A stretch of 64,000 nt of DNA from Nocardioides sp. Soil805 (GTDB lineage Bacteria > Actinomycetota > Actinomycetes > Propionibacteriales > Nocardioidaceae). The stretch covers positions 1,982,003 through 2,046,002 of the forward strand of contig NZ_LMSU01000001.1 in assembly GCF_001429625.1 (NCBI RefSeq), in the 5' to 3' direction. Shown here piece after piece: positions 1 to 7,423 of the stretch (within the stretch, counting starts at the first letter, position 1; every line of letters begins with the position of its first letter). The notes beneath the pieces are model-generated. The model was not told the origin of the DNA. It did no database searches and saw nothing but the letters and a program-made list of their open reading frames with translations. The translations under genes and the position numbers were made by a program.

Positions 1-818
1 TGCAGCCGCAGTACGACCTGCCGGGCGTCTTCGCCGCCGACGTGCCCTACCCCAACGCCGTCAACGGCTCGCTGTGGACGCTGCCGGCCGAGCTGTTCTG
101 CTACCTGGTGGTCCCGCTGCTGTGCCTGGTCCCGCGCTTCGCCCGGCCGGTCACCTTCGGCGCCGCCCTGGTCGTCTCGCTGGTGCTGGCCGCGATCCCG
201 GCCTTCGACTCCCCGGTCATCTGGGGCACCCGGATCTCCGACGCCGCCCTGATGTGGGTCTTCTTCGCCGCGGGCGCCCTGCTCCGCCTCGCGCACGAGC
301 GCTGGCGCGGCCTCTTCCGGACCGACGTGGCGGTGGTCCTCGGCCTGGGCTACCTCATGCTCGTCGCCCTCTACCCGGCGTGGACCACGAAGATCTCCTG
401 GGTCGCGCTGCCCTACATCGTGCTGACCATCGGCCTGGCCAGCACGCCGTACGTGCGTCGCGCCGCACGGTTCGGCGACCTGTCCTACGGGATGTACCTC
501 GTCGGCTTCCCGGTCCAGCAGCTGGTCGTCGTGTACGTCGGAGTCGTGGCCATGTCGCTCAACCTGGTGCTCGTGGTCGCGATCTCCGCGCTGCTCGCCC
601 TGGTCTCCTGGCACCTCGTGGAGGCGCCGAGCATGCGGCTCAAGAACCGCCTCGTCGGACGCCGCCCCCGGCGCGGGGAGGTCGAGGTGCCGCGGTCCGG
701 CGACCCGTCCCCCAGCCCCGTCGTGCCGGTCGCGCCCGCGGAGGCCGTCCAGTCCACGGAGCCGGTCGAGCCGGTCGAGCCGGTCGCCACGACCGGGGTC
801 ACGCGCGACCGCGCCTGA
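1..818 (+). CDS. Acyltransferase 3 family membrane protein, 3' part only
   Basis: The reading frame is open from the left edge and ends at TGA 816-818, so the start lies outside the window; about 271 residues are visible. The segment NGSLWTLPAEL near the visible N-terminus matches the conserved mid-region of OafA/YrhL-type integral membrane acyltransferases, and at least five hydrophobic segments follow. These enzymes move acyl groups onto extracellular sugars or polymers; the substrate here cannot be read. The C-terminal 60 residues are Pro/Glu/Val-rich and cytosolic-looking, ending in a short Glu-Pro-Val tandem repeat. A GTG at 42 could be taken as a start but would cut the family domain, so I treat the gene as 5'-truncated. 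Confidence 0.8.
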   Translation, partial: QPQYDLPGVFAADVPYPNAVNGSLWTLPAELFCYLVVPLLCLVPRFARPVTFGAALVVSLVLAAIPAFDSPVIWGTRISDAALMWVFFAAGALLRLAHERWRGLFRTDVAVVLGLGYLMLVALYPAWTTKISWVALPYIVLTIGLASTPYVRRAARFGDLSYGMYLVGFPVQQLVVVYVGVVAMSLNLVLVVAISALLALVSWHLVEAPSMRLKNRLVGRRPRRGEVEVPRSGDPSPSPVVPVAPAEAVQSTEPVEPVEPVATTGVTRDRA

Positions 819-854
819 CGCCGCAGTCCAGCGGGGCCCCCGGGGTCACCGGGC

Positions 855-2243
855 TCACCGCTGCGGCATCCGCCGCGGGATGGTGAGCCACGAGACCAGG
901 CCGCCCACGGCCAGCAGCACCGCGGAGGCGACCATGGCGTCGCCGTACGCCGCGTCGAAGACCACGGGGTCGGCGTACGCGTCGCCGCTGAGCCCGAGCG
1001 CGAGCGGGAGCGCGGCGACCGCCATCAGCGAGCCCGCGCGGGCGATCGCGTTGTTGATGCCGCTGGCGATGCCGGCGTTGTCGTCGGGGGCCGCGGCCAG
1101 CACGGTCGCGGTGAGCGGCGCGACCATGAGCGAGAGTCCGAGGCCGAAGACGGTGATCCCGGGCAGCACGTCGCGCCAGTAGTCGACGTCCGCACCGACC
1201 CCGGAGATGAGCAGGGTGCCGACCGCCATCACCAGCGGGCCGACGGTCATCGGGATCCGCGGGCCGATCCGCGCCCCCAGGGCACCGCCGCGGGCGGCCA
1301 GGAACAGCATGCAGATCGTGATGGGCAAGGTGGCCACGCCGGCCTGCAGGGCGTCGTACCCGCTGACGGTCTGGAGCTGGATCACCAGGAAGAACAGCAC
1401 CGCCCCCAGCGCGGCGTACACGAGGAAGGTCATCGCGTTGCTCGCGCTGAAGGTCCGGTCGCGGAAGAGGGCGGGCGGCATCATCGGCGCCTTCTCGGCA
1501 CGCTCGAGGGCCACGAACGCCACCGCGGCGATCACGCCGGCCGCCGCCGCCCACGGGGCCCCGCCGCTGCCCCACTCGATGAGGGCGTACGTCGTCCCGC
1601 CCAGCGCGAGGGAGGCCAGCAGGGCACCGGTGTAGTCGAACGTCGTCGGCGCGTTCGGGTCGCGCGTCTCCGGCACCCACCGCACGGCGATGACCACCGT
1701 GACGACGGCCAGCGGCAGGTTGATGAGGAAGATCCATCGCCAGCTCGCGTGGTCGATGAGCACGCCCCCCACGAAAGGTCCGATCGCTCCCGCGACGCCA
1801 CCGAGGCCCGACCACGCCCCGATCGCGCGGGCCCGGTCGCGGGGCCCGAAGGCGCCCTGGATCATCGCCAGGCTGCCCGGCGTGAGCAGCGCCCCGCCGA
1901 CGCCCTGGAGGATGCGCGCGACCATCAGCACCTCGGCGGTCGGCGCGAGGCCGCACAGCAGGCTCGCCGCGGCGAAGAGCACCGTGCCCAGGACGAAGAC
2001 CCGGCGGCGGCCGAAGCGGTCGCCCAGCGAGCCGCCGATGAGGATGAGCGAGGCCAGCATCAGCAGGTAGCCGTTGTTGATCCACTGCAGCTGGGCCAGC
2101 GAGGCGTCGAGGTCCTCGCCGATGGTGCGCAGGGCGACGTTGACCACCGAGCCGTCGAGCCACGTCATGCCCGAGCCGAGCGTGGCGGCCGCGATCACCG
2201 CGCGACCACGCGGCGTACCCCATCCGACCGCCTCGGCACCCAC
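855..2243 (-). CDS. MFS drug/solute exporter, DHA2 (EmrB/QacA-like) family
   Basis: This 462-residue protein has regularly spaced hydrophobic helices. It carries the MFS loop motif GDRFGRRR after helix 2 and the antiporter motif C form GAIGPFVGG in helix 5, which points to proton-driven efflux. The first helix contains the WLDGSVVNVAL segment typical of DHA2 transporters. The start is GTG at 2243, 42 nt downstream of the stop of a TetR gene on the same strand, which in turn lies 56 nt after an AlkB-rubredoxin gene. The three genes probably form one transcript, which suggests export of a hydrophobic compound or of a hydrocarbon oxidation product. The substrate is inferred from context only. 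Confidence 0.85.
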   Translation of the reverse strand: MGAEAVGWGTPRGRAVIAAATLGSGMTWLDGSVVNVALRTIGEDLDASLAQLQWINNGYLLMLASLILIGGSLGDRFGRRRVFVLGTVLFAAASLLCGLAPTAEVLMVARILQGVGGALLTPGSLAMIQGAFGPRDRARAIGAWSGLGGVAGAIGPFVGGVLIDHASWRWIFLINLPLAVVTVVIAVRWVPETRDPNAPTTFDYTGALLASLALGGTTYALIEWGSGGAPWAAAAGVIAAVAFVALERAEKAPMMPPALFRDRTFSASNAMTFLVYAALGAVLFFLVIQLQTVSGYDALQAGVATLPITICMLFLAARGGALGARIGPRIPMTVGPLVMAVGTLLISGVGADVDYWRDVLPGITVFGLGLSLMVAPLTATVLAAAPDDNAGIASGINNAIARAGSLMAVAALPLALGLSGDAYADPVVFDAAYGDAMVASAVLLAVGGLVSWLTIPRRMPQR

Positions 2244-2285
2244 GGCCAGCAGGCTAGGGCACAGGGGCGCCCATCGGGGAGCCGA

Positions 2286-2855
2286 TCAACCGCCGAGCAC
2301 TTGGCGTGCCATCCAGGCGAGGTCGGCGGCGGTCTGCCGCGACGACCCGGACGGCTGCATGATGTGGCTCAGCACCACCCGCACGACCATGTCGATCGCG
2401 GGCGCCAGCCGCTGCGGCGGCAGGCCGAGGTCGAAGGTGCGCACCCGGTCCTCGATCACGGTCTTGGCGGTGTCGAGCAGCGTCCCGGCGTGCGTCGTGA
2501 GCAGGGGCAGCAGCTCGGTGTCGGCACCGTGGGTGGCGCTCACCACCGCCTTGAGCAGGGCGTTGTCCTGGGCCAGCACCAGCACGTCGTACGCCGCCGC
2601 CTCGATCGCCGCCGAGATGTCGTCGGCGTGCGTCGCGAAGGCGCCCTCGACGACCTGGAGGAAGCGGTCGAGCTCGCCGAGGATCATCGCCTCGGCGAGC
2701 GCGTCCTTGGTGCCGATCTCGTTGTAGACGGTCTGCCGGCTCACCCCGGACGCCTCGGCCAGCCGCGCCATGGTCACCCGCGCCCACCCGACCTCGGTGG
2801 TCATCGCGACGGCGGAGGTCACGATCCGTTCGCGCAGGGCGTCCTGGGGGGGCAT
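2286..2855 (-). CDS. TetR family transcriptional regulator
   Basis: The protein has 189 residues, normal for TetR. The N-terminal helix-turn-helix covers about residues 25-50 (VTMARLAEASGVSRQTVYNE), and the C-terminal helical ligand domain is hydrophobic and diverse. It sits between an AlkB-rubredoxin fusion gene (upstream) and an MFS exporter (downstream), all on the minus strand. In Dietzia an AlkB-rubredoxin fusion gene (alkW1) is followed by the TetR repressor gene alkX, which acts on the alkW1 promoter; the same arrangement here suggests an AlkX-like role, with the perfect inverted repeat at 4383-4417 as candidate operator. Direct control of the exporter is also possible. Confidence 0.88.
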   Translation of the reverse strand: MPPQDALRERIVTSAVAMTTEVGWARVTMARLAEASGVSRQTVYNEIGTKDALAEAMILGELDRFLQVVEGAFATHADDISAAIEAAAYDVLVLAQDNALLKAVVSATHGADTELLPLLTTHAGTLLDTAKTVIEDRVRTFDLGLPPQRLAPAIDMVVRVVLSHIMQPSGSSRQTAADLAWMARQVLGG

Positions 2856-2911
2856 GGCGGCGAGTCTAGGCAGGGGCGCCGCGGCCCCGCGGAGATCGGT
2901 CGTGCCGGCGC

Positions 2912-4348
2912 TCAGGCCACCGCCCGGGTCGGGTCGACGGGGACGAAGTCGGCCTTGTCACGCACCCCGCAGTCGGGGCAGCACCAGTCCGCCGGCACGT
3001 CGGCCCAGGCGGTCCCGGCCGGGAAGCCCTCGTGCTCGTCGCCCGCGGCGACCTCGTAGGTGTAGGAGCACCCCGGGCAGCGCGCGGCCAGCACCTCCTC
3101 GACCAGCCCGGGCGTCACGTCCTCGCGCACCTCGTCAGCGGCGCGCACGCGGGCGTCGTACCGCTGCAGGTAGCGCTCGCGGTGCCGCGGGCTGATGTTG
3201 GCGCGGGACACGTCGCCGTCGAAGTGCGCCACCACCCGCGGGTCCATCACCCGTCGCCACAGCGGCGGCACCAGGGCGAGCACGATCATCCCGGCGTAGC
3301 CGGTCGGCAGCACCGGCGACTCCTCGAAGTCGCGCAGCGCCTGGTAGCGCCGCGTCGGGTTGGCGTGGTGGTCGCTGTGGCGCTGCAGGTGGTAGAGCAG
3401 CACGTTGGTGGCGATGTTGTTGGAGTTCCAGCTGTGGCTGGGCAGCACCCGCTCGTAGCGGCGGCGCTCGCCCACGCCGACCTTCTGCCGCAGCATCCCG
3501 TAGTGCTCCATGTAGTTGACGACCTCGAGCAGCGAGAAGCCGACGACCGCCTGGAGCAGGAGGTACGGCGCGACGCCGACGCCGAGCCACGCGACCAGGC
3601 CGCCCCACAGCACCGCCGTCATCAACCACGCGTTGAGGACGTCGTTGCCGGGACGGAACGAGTGCTGCTTCCTGCGGGCGTAGCGGCGCTTCTCCAGGCG
3701 CCACGCGGACCTCAGCGAGCCGCCGACCGTCCGCGGCCAGAACGCGTAGAAGCTCTCGCCCAGCCGGCTGCTCGCCGGGTCCTCGGGGGTGGCGACGCGG
3801 ACGTGGTGGCCGCGGTTGTGCTCGATGTAGAAGTGGCCGTAGGCGACCTGGGCGAGCGCGATCTTGGACAGCCAGCGCTCGTTGGACTCCTTCTTGTGGC
3901 CGAGCTCGTGGGCGGTGTTGATGCCGATGCCGCCGATGCAGCCGATCGAGATGGCCAGGCCGACCTTGTCCAGCGTGCTCAGCCCGCCGACGACCCCCGG
4001 GTGGGCGAGCAGGTAGAACGCGCCGATGAACCCGGCGTACTGGATGGGCAGGAAGAGGTAGGTGATCCAGCGGTAGTAGCGGTCCTGCTCCAGCGCCTCG
4101 ATCACGTCGTCCGGCGGGTTGGAGCGGTCGAGCCCGGCCACCAGGTCGATCGCCGGGACGACGCCGAGGATCACGATCGGGCCGAGCCAGAGCCACGCGC
4201 CCCAGCCGGTGAGCTGGTGCAGGCCGACGCCGGCGAACGCCAGGCTCGGCACCACCAGCCCGATGAGCCACAGGTGGCGCTTGCGGTCCGTCCAGCCGTC
4301 GGTCGATCCCGCCGGGACCGTGCCGCTGAGTGAGTGCTCGAGGCTCAT
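2912..4348 (-). CDS. alkB: Alkane 1-monooxygenase (AlkB) fused to a C-terminal rubredoxin
   Basis: The 478-residue protein combines an integral-membrane di-iron hydroxylase and its electron donor. Residues about 25-360 hold six hydrophobic segments and the histidine boxes HELGHK (147-152), EHNRGHH (176-182) and LQRHSDHH (321-328), diagnostic of AlkB-type alkane hydroxylases that oxidise the terminal carbon of n-alkanes. Residues about 421-470 form a rubredoxin with Cys424/Cys427 and Cys457/Cys460 as iron ligands. Natural AlkB-rubredoxin fusions are known in Dietzia, Prauserella and Nocardioides. No rubredoxin reductase gene lies nearby, so the reductase must be elsewhere. The ATG at 4348 is preceded by a GGAAGG-like site. 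A TetR regulator and an exporter follow on the same strand. Confidence 0.95.
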   Translation of the reverse strand: MSLEHSLSGTVPAGSTDGWTDRKRHLWLIGLVVPSLAFAGVGLHQLTGWGAWLWLGPIVILGVVPAIDLVAGLDRSNPPDDVIEALEQDRYYRWITYLFLPIQYAGFIGAFYLLAHPGVVGGLSTLDKVGLAISIGCIGGIGINTAHELGHKKESNERWLSKIALAQVAYGHFYIEHNRGHHVRVATPEDPASSRLGESFYAFWPRTVGGSLRSAWRLEKRRYARRKQHSFRPGNDVLNAWLMTAVLWGGLVAWLGVGVAPYLLLQAVVGFSLLEVVNYMEHYGMLRQKVGVGERRRYERVLPSHSWNSNNIATNVLLYHLQRHSDHHANPTRRYQALRDFEESPVLPTGYAGMIVLALVPPLWRRVMDPRVVAHFDGDVSRANISPRHRERYLQRYDARVRAADEVREDVTPGLVEEVLAARCPGCSYTYEVAAGDEHEGFPAGTAWADVPADWCCPDCGVRDKADFVPVDPTRAVA

Positions 4349-4382
4349 CGTGGTCGCCTTCCGTCAGGGAACGTCGCCGTTC

Positions 4383-4424
4383 CGAGGTTTACAAGACCAT
4401 AGGGTTTGTAAACCTCGTTGACAA
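4383..4424 (-). promoter_or_regulatory. Candidate alkB promoter with a perfect palindromic operator
   Basis: A perfect inverted repeat with 12-nt arms, CGAGGTTTACAA (4383-4394) and TTGTAAACCTCG (4406-4417), separated by 11 nt, lies 35-69 nt upstream of the alkB start. Read on the minus strand, TTGTCA (4424-4419) and TATGGT (4401-4396) are spaced by 17 nt and could be the -35 and -10 elements, so the repeat would cover the core promoter. The half-site sequence TTTGTAAA recurs at 4435-4442. This geometry suits repression by a dimeric regulator such as the adjacent TetR protein. Promoter use and the regulator are inferred. Confidence 0.6.
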
Positions 4425-4446
4425 GAGGCCACTGTTTGTAAAGCGG

Positions 4447-4530
4447 CAGAGTCCCCGCTCAGCCGGGGACTCTGTCACCGTGTGACCGTTGCAACGGTCA
4501 CACCGTGTCGGACTCCCCGCCCAGGCGGGG
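4447..4530. repeat. Array of three strong palindromes between alkB and the MDMPI-type gene
   Basis: Three inverted repeats lie in 84 nt: an 11-bp stem CAGAGTCCCCG/CGGGGACTCTG (4447-4457, 4464-4474) with a 6-nt loop; a perfect 24-bp palindrome at 4480-4503 centred on GTTGCAAC; and a 7-bp CCCCGCC/GGCGGGG stem (4515-4521, 4524-4530). The first and third share the AGTCCCCG core. They sit downstream of the minus-strand gene 4551-5336 and upstream of the alkB promoter. The stems could end transcription of the upstream gene, while the 24-bp palindrome looks more like a protein-binding site. No T-rich tract follows. Confidence 0.6.
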
Positions 4531-4550
4531 ACTTCGCCGCAAGAGTCCCC

Positions 4551-5336
4551 TCACCCCCACGTGACGCCGGAGTCCCGCCAGGAGTCCGGCCAGTCGCCGG
4601 CGTCGGGCGTCACCTCGTCGCTGCGGTTCCACAGCGAGAGGTAGAGCGCGACGGCGGAGCCCCGCAGCAGCGAGTCGCCGTCGGGGGACGAGCCGGCGTC
4701 GACGCGGGTCGTCACCGCCGGCGTCGGCCCGACGTCCACCACCCAGGCCGTCCCCCCGGCCGCGGGGAGCACGACGATGCGGTGCGGCTCGGGCGAGCGC
4801 AGCCGGGACCGGGGCCGGGTCACGAAGCCGGTGAGCAGCTCGTCGATCCCGTCGAGGGCCACGTCCTCGCCGATCCACGGGACGTCGGCGGCCCGGGGGA
4901 AGCGGCCGAGGTACGCCGACGCGGCGTCGACCGCGTGCACGGTGGTCTCGTGGCACTGCCGCCGCGCCCAGAACTCGCGCGGCGCCGGGGCGTCGGCCAG
5001 GAACACCGGCGCCGCGAGGTCCTCGGGCGCCTGCACCAGGGCGGTGACCAGGTCGATGGCGCCGTCGGCGAGCCACTCGAGCGGGTCGGCGGCATCGATC
5101 CCCTGCTGCTCCAGTGCGTCCGGGTCGGCGGAGCTGCCGAGCACCGTGGCGGCCGCCCAGCGGTGCACCATCCCCTGATGGGCGACCAGCCGGCGGACGG
5201 TCCAGCCGGGCGTCGTCGGCACCGGCGCGCGGAGCCCGGCGCGATCGGCGTACCTCACGAGCGCGACCATCGCCTCCCGCAGTCCCTCGAGGTGCCGCGG
5301 GACGCCGAGCCGGGGTCGTGCGGACGCGATCGTCAT
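4551..5336 (-). CDS. Mycothiol-dependent maleylpyruvate isomerase-type (DinB/MDMPI) protein, TIGR03083-like
   Basis: The 261-residue protein has the N-terminal four-helix MDMPI domain: the segment TPGWTVRRLVAHQGMVHRWA around residue 42 is the family hallmark, with a conserved His for metal binding. The C-terminal part resembles the small MDMPI C-terminal domain. Such proteins are common in mycothiol-producing actinobacteria; a few are maleylpyruvate isomerases or mycothiol S-transferases, and most are uncharacterised, so no reaction is assigned. The ATG at 5336 is followed by a normal coding start. The gene is divergent from the dienelactone-hydrolase-like gene at 5414, sharing a 77-nt intergenic region. 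Confidence 0.75.
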   Translation of the reverse strand: MTIASARPRLGVPRHLEGLREAMVALVRYADRAGLRAPVPTTPGWTVRRLVAHQGMVHRWAAATVLGSSADPDALEQQGIDAADPLEWLADGAIDLVTALVQAPEDLAAPVFLADAPAPREFWARRQCHETTVHAVDAASAYLGRFPRAADVPWIGEDVALDGIDELLTGFVTRPRSRLRSPEPHRIVVLPAAGGTAWVVDVGPTPAVTTRVDAGSSPDGDSLLRGSAVALYLSLWNRSDEVTPDAGDWPDSWRDSGVTWG

Positions 5337-5413
5337 GTCGTCACGGTGACAGAGGACGGGACGCGTCCGCTCGTGCTTTTCCGGGAGCCGACCGGACCCC
5401 TAGCGTGGCCGCC

Positions 5414-6025
5414 ATGACCGACATCCTGCTGTTCCCCTCCGTCCTCGGCGTCCGCACCGGCGTCACCGACACGGCCGAGCGGCTGCGCGCGGCCGGCCAC
5501 CGCGTGGAGGTGGTCGACGTCCTCGACGGCACCACGTTCGACTCCTACGAGCCCGCGCTCGACCGTGCCCGCGCCGACGGCGCCACCAACGAGGCGACCG
5601 CCCTGGAGCGCTCGCGGGTGGTCGAGGGGCCCTTCGTCGCCGTCGGCTTCTCCTCGGGCGCCGCCCTGGCGATGTACGTCGCGACGCAGCGCCCCGACGA
5701 CGTCCGCGGCGTCGTGGCCATGGGCGGCGCCATGCCGACCAAGTACCTCGGCGACGGCACCGCGCCCTGGCCCGCCGGCGTACCGGTCCAGGAGCACATG
5801 GGTGCCCACGACGACTTCGACGACGGCCCGGAGGTGCGTGCGGAGTTCGTCGCGGACGTCGAGAAGGCCGGCGCCACGCCCGAGCTCTTCCGCTACGACG
5901 GCGGCGGCCACCTCTTCAACGAGCCCGGGCTCCCCGGCGAGCACGACCCCGCCGCGGCCGAGCAGTTCTACACCCGCCTGCTCGCCTTTGTCGCCGACCG
6001 CTCCGCCGACCGGGCCGCCGGCTGA
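5414..6025 (+). CDS. Dienelactone hydrolase family alpha/beta hydrolase
   Basis: From ATG 5414 the protein has 203 residues, near the usual size of the family. A nucleophile elbow GFSSG lies about residue 78, an acid residue in GAHDDF around 138, and the catalytic His in GGGHLFNEP near 165. The nucleophile is Ser where the classic dienelactone hydrolase has Cys, so an esterase or other hydrolase activity is as likely as dienelactone hydrolysis. An upstream in-frame methionine exists at 5114 but lies within the divergent neighbouring gene and would add non-homologous sequence, so it is not used. The gene is followed after 64 nt by polyphosphate glucokinase. Confidence 0.8.
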   Translation: MTDILLFPSVLGVRTGVTDTAERLRAAGHRVEVVDVLDGTTFDSYEPALDRARADGATNEATALERSRVVEGPFVAVGFSSGAALAMYVATQRPDDVRGVVAMGGAMPTKYLGDGTAPWPAGVPVQEHMGAHDDFDDGPEVRAEFVADVEKAGATPELFRYDGGGHLFNEPGLPGEHDPAAAEQFYTRLLAFVADRSADRAAG

Positions 6026-6089
6026 TCCGGCAGCCGGTCGGCCGACCCCGCGAGTGGTCCGCCGGGGAGCGCTGCGGCAGGGTGTCCCC

Positions 6090-6845
6090 ATGAGCAACGA
6101 CCCCTTCGGCATCGACTTCGGCGGCACCGGCATCAAGGGAGCACCGGTCGACCTCGGGTCCGGCGACTTCGCCGGCAGCCGCGTCAAGATCGCCACCCCC
6201 CGCCCCGCGACGCCCGAGGCCGTGGCCGACGTGTTCCGCGAGCTCGTCGGGCGGTTCCCCGCCTCGTCCTCGCCGGTGGGCGTCACCGTGCCCGCCGTCG
6301 TACGCCACGGCATGGTCTCCTCGGCGGCCAACATCGACCCGTCGTGGATCGGCACCGACGCCGACGCCGTCTTCACCGAGGCACTGGGCCGCGAGGTCCA
6401 CGTCGTCAACGACGCGGACGCCGCCGGCCTCGCCGAGGTCGAGTACGGCGCGGCGAAGGGTCGCACGGGCCTCGTGATCGTCACCACGCTCGGCACCGGC
6501 ATCGGCTCGGCCCTCATCCACGACGACGTGCTCGTCCCCAACTCCGAGCTCGGGCACCTCGAGATCGACGGGTACGACGCGGAGACCCGCGCGGCCAACA
6601 GCGCCCGCGAGTCCGAGGGCCTCTCCTACGAGGCGTGGGCCGAGCGCCTGACGACCTACTACCGCACCGTCGAGCGGCTCTTCTCCCCCGAGCTCATCGT
6701 GATCGGCGGCGGGGTGAGCAAGAGCTTCGACAAGTTCGGGCCGCTCATCGACATCGAGACCGAGATCGTGCCCGCCGCCCTGCGCAACAAGGCGGGCATC
6801 ATCGGCGCCGCGCTGGTGGCGACCCGCGCCGCCGACGAGGCCTGA
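6090..6845 (+). CDS. ppgK: Polyphosphate glucokinase
   Basis: The 251-residue ROK-type kinase phosphorylates glucose to glucose 6-phosphate using polyphosphate or ATP in the cytosol. The phosphate-binding loop GIDFGGTGIKG lies at residues 7-17, VVNDADAAGLAEV is the sugar-binding and catalytic-Asp region, TTLGTGIGSAL is the second phosphate loop, and NSELGHLEID is the ROK sugar motif. The ATG at 6090 places the first motif directly at the N-terminus, as in characterised PpgK. The stop is 3 nt from the stop of the convergent marR gene, with no room for a separate terminator. Confidence 0.93.
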   Translation: MSNDPFGIDFGGTGIKGAPVDLGSGDFAGSRVKIATPRPATPEAVADVFRELVGRFPASSSPVGVTVPAVVRHGMVSSAANIDPSWIGTDADAVFTEALGREVHVVNDADAAGLAEVEYGAAKGRTGLVIVTTLGTGIGSALIHDDVLVPNSELGHLEIDGYDAETRAANSARESEGLSYEAWAERLTTYYRTVERLFSPELIVIGGGVSKSFDKFGPLIDIETEIVPAALRNKAGIIGAALVATRAADEA

Positions 6846-6848
6846 TCG

Positions 6849-7352
6849 TCAGGCGGGCGGGGCGGTGACCGCCCGGAAGGCCTCGCGGGCCCCGCGCAGG
6901 TAGCGCTCGACGACCGCGCGCTCGTCGTCGGTGAAGGAGGCGTCGAGGCGCTGCAGCGAGGTGAACATCGGCATCAGCCGCATCAGGACCTCCTCGCGCC
7001 CGGACGCGGTCACCATGACGCGGGTACGACGACGGTCCCCGGCGTGCGGCTCGCGGGTCACGTGGCCGTGGCTGGCGAGGCGATCGACGATGCCGGTGCC
7101 GGCGGCGGTGCTGACCTCGAGGAGCCGAGAGAGCTCGGCTGGGCCGAGCGGCTCGCGCACCAGGTGCTCGAGGGCGGACAGCTCCGACTCGCTGAGACCG
7201 GCCTGGCGGGCGACGATCGGTCGCATCCGGGCCGCCGCGTCGGCGAACTCGCGCAACGCGTCGAGGCTCCCGGTCTGCTGCCAGGCGTCGGCGAAGGCGC
7301 TCGCCGGCGCGTCCGGCGGCGCCGGGTCGACCTCCGTGCGGGGGTCCAGCAT
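6849..7352 (-). CDS. MarR family transcriptional regulator
   Basis: The 167-residue protein has the MarR winged helix: the recognition region GPAELSRLLEVSTAAGTGIV lies around residues 70-90, followed by the DRRRTRVMVTASG wing. The start is ATG at 7352. It is divergent from an MMPL transporter gene at 7424, and the 71-nt spacer holds a CTTAG-CGA-CTAAG inverted repeat close to the marR start. The classic MarR arrangement predicts repression of both genes until a small lipophilic ligand binds. Ligand and targets are inferred. Confidence 0.88.
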   Translation of the reverse strand: MLDPRTEVDPAPPDAPASAFADAWQQTGSLDALREFADAAARMRPIVARQAGLSESELSALEHLVREPLGPAELSRLLEVSTAAGTGIVDRLASHGHVTREPHAGDRRRTRVMVTASGREEVLMRLMPMFTSLQRLDASFTDDERAVVERYLRGAREAFRAVTAPPA

Positions 7353-7423
7353 TTTGTTTCACCTACTTAGCGACTAAGGTTCTGAACGATTATTCCACGG
7401 CACCACCAGCGAGGAGATCGTCC
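7353..7423. promoter_or_regulatory. Divergent marR/MMPL control region with candidate MarR operator
   Basis: The 71-nt spacer is AT-richer than its flanks. An inverted repeat CTTAG (7366-7370) and CTAAG (7374-7378) with a 3-nt centre begins 14 nt upstream of the marR ATG. A near-consensus AT-rich stretch GATTATTC (7388-7395) could be a -10 region for the transporter. Operator identity is inferred from position. Confidence 0.5.
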
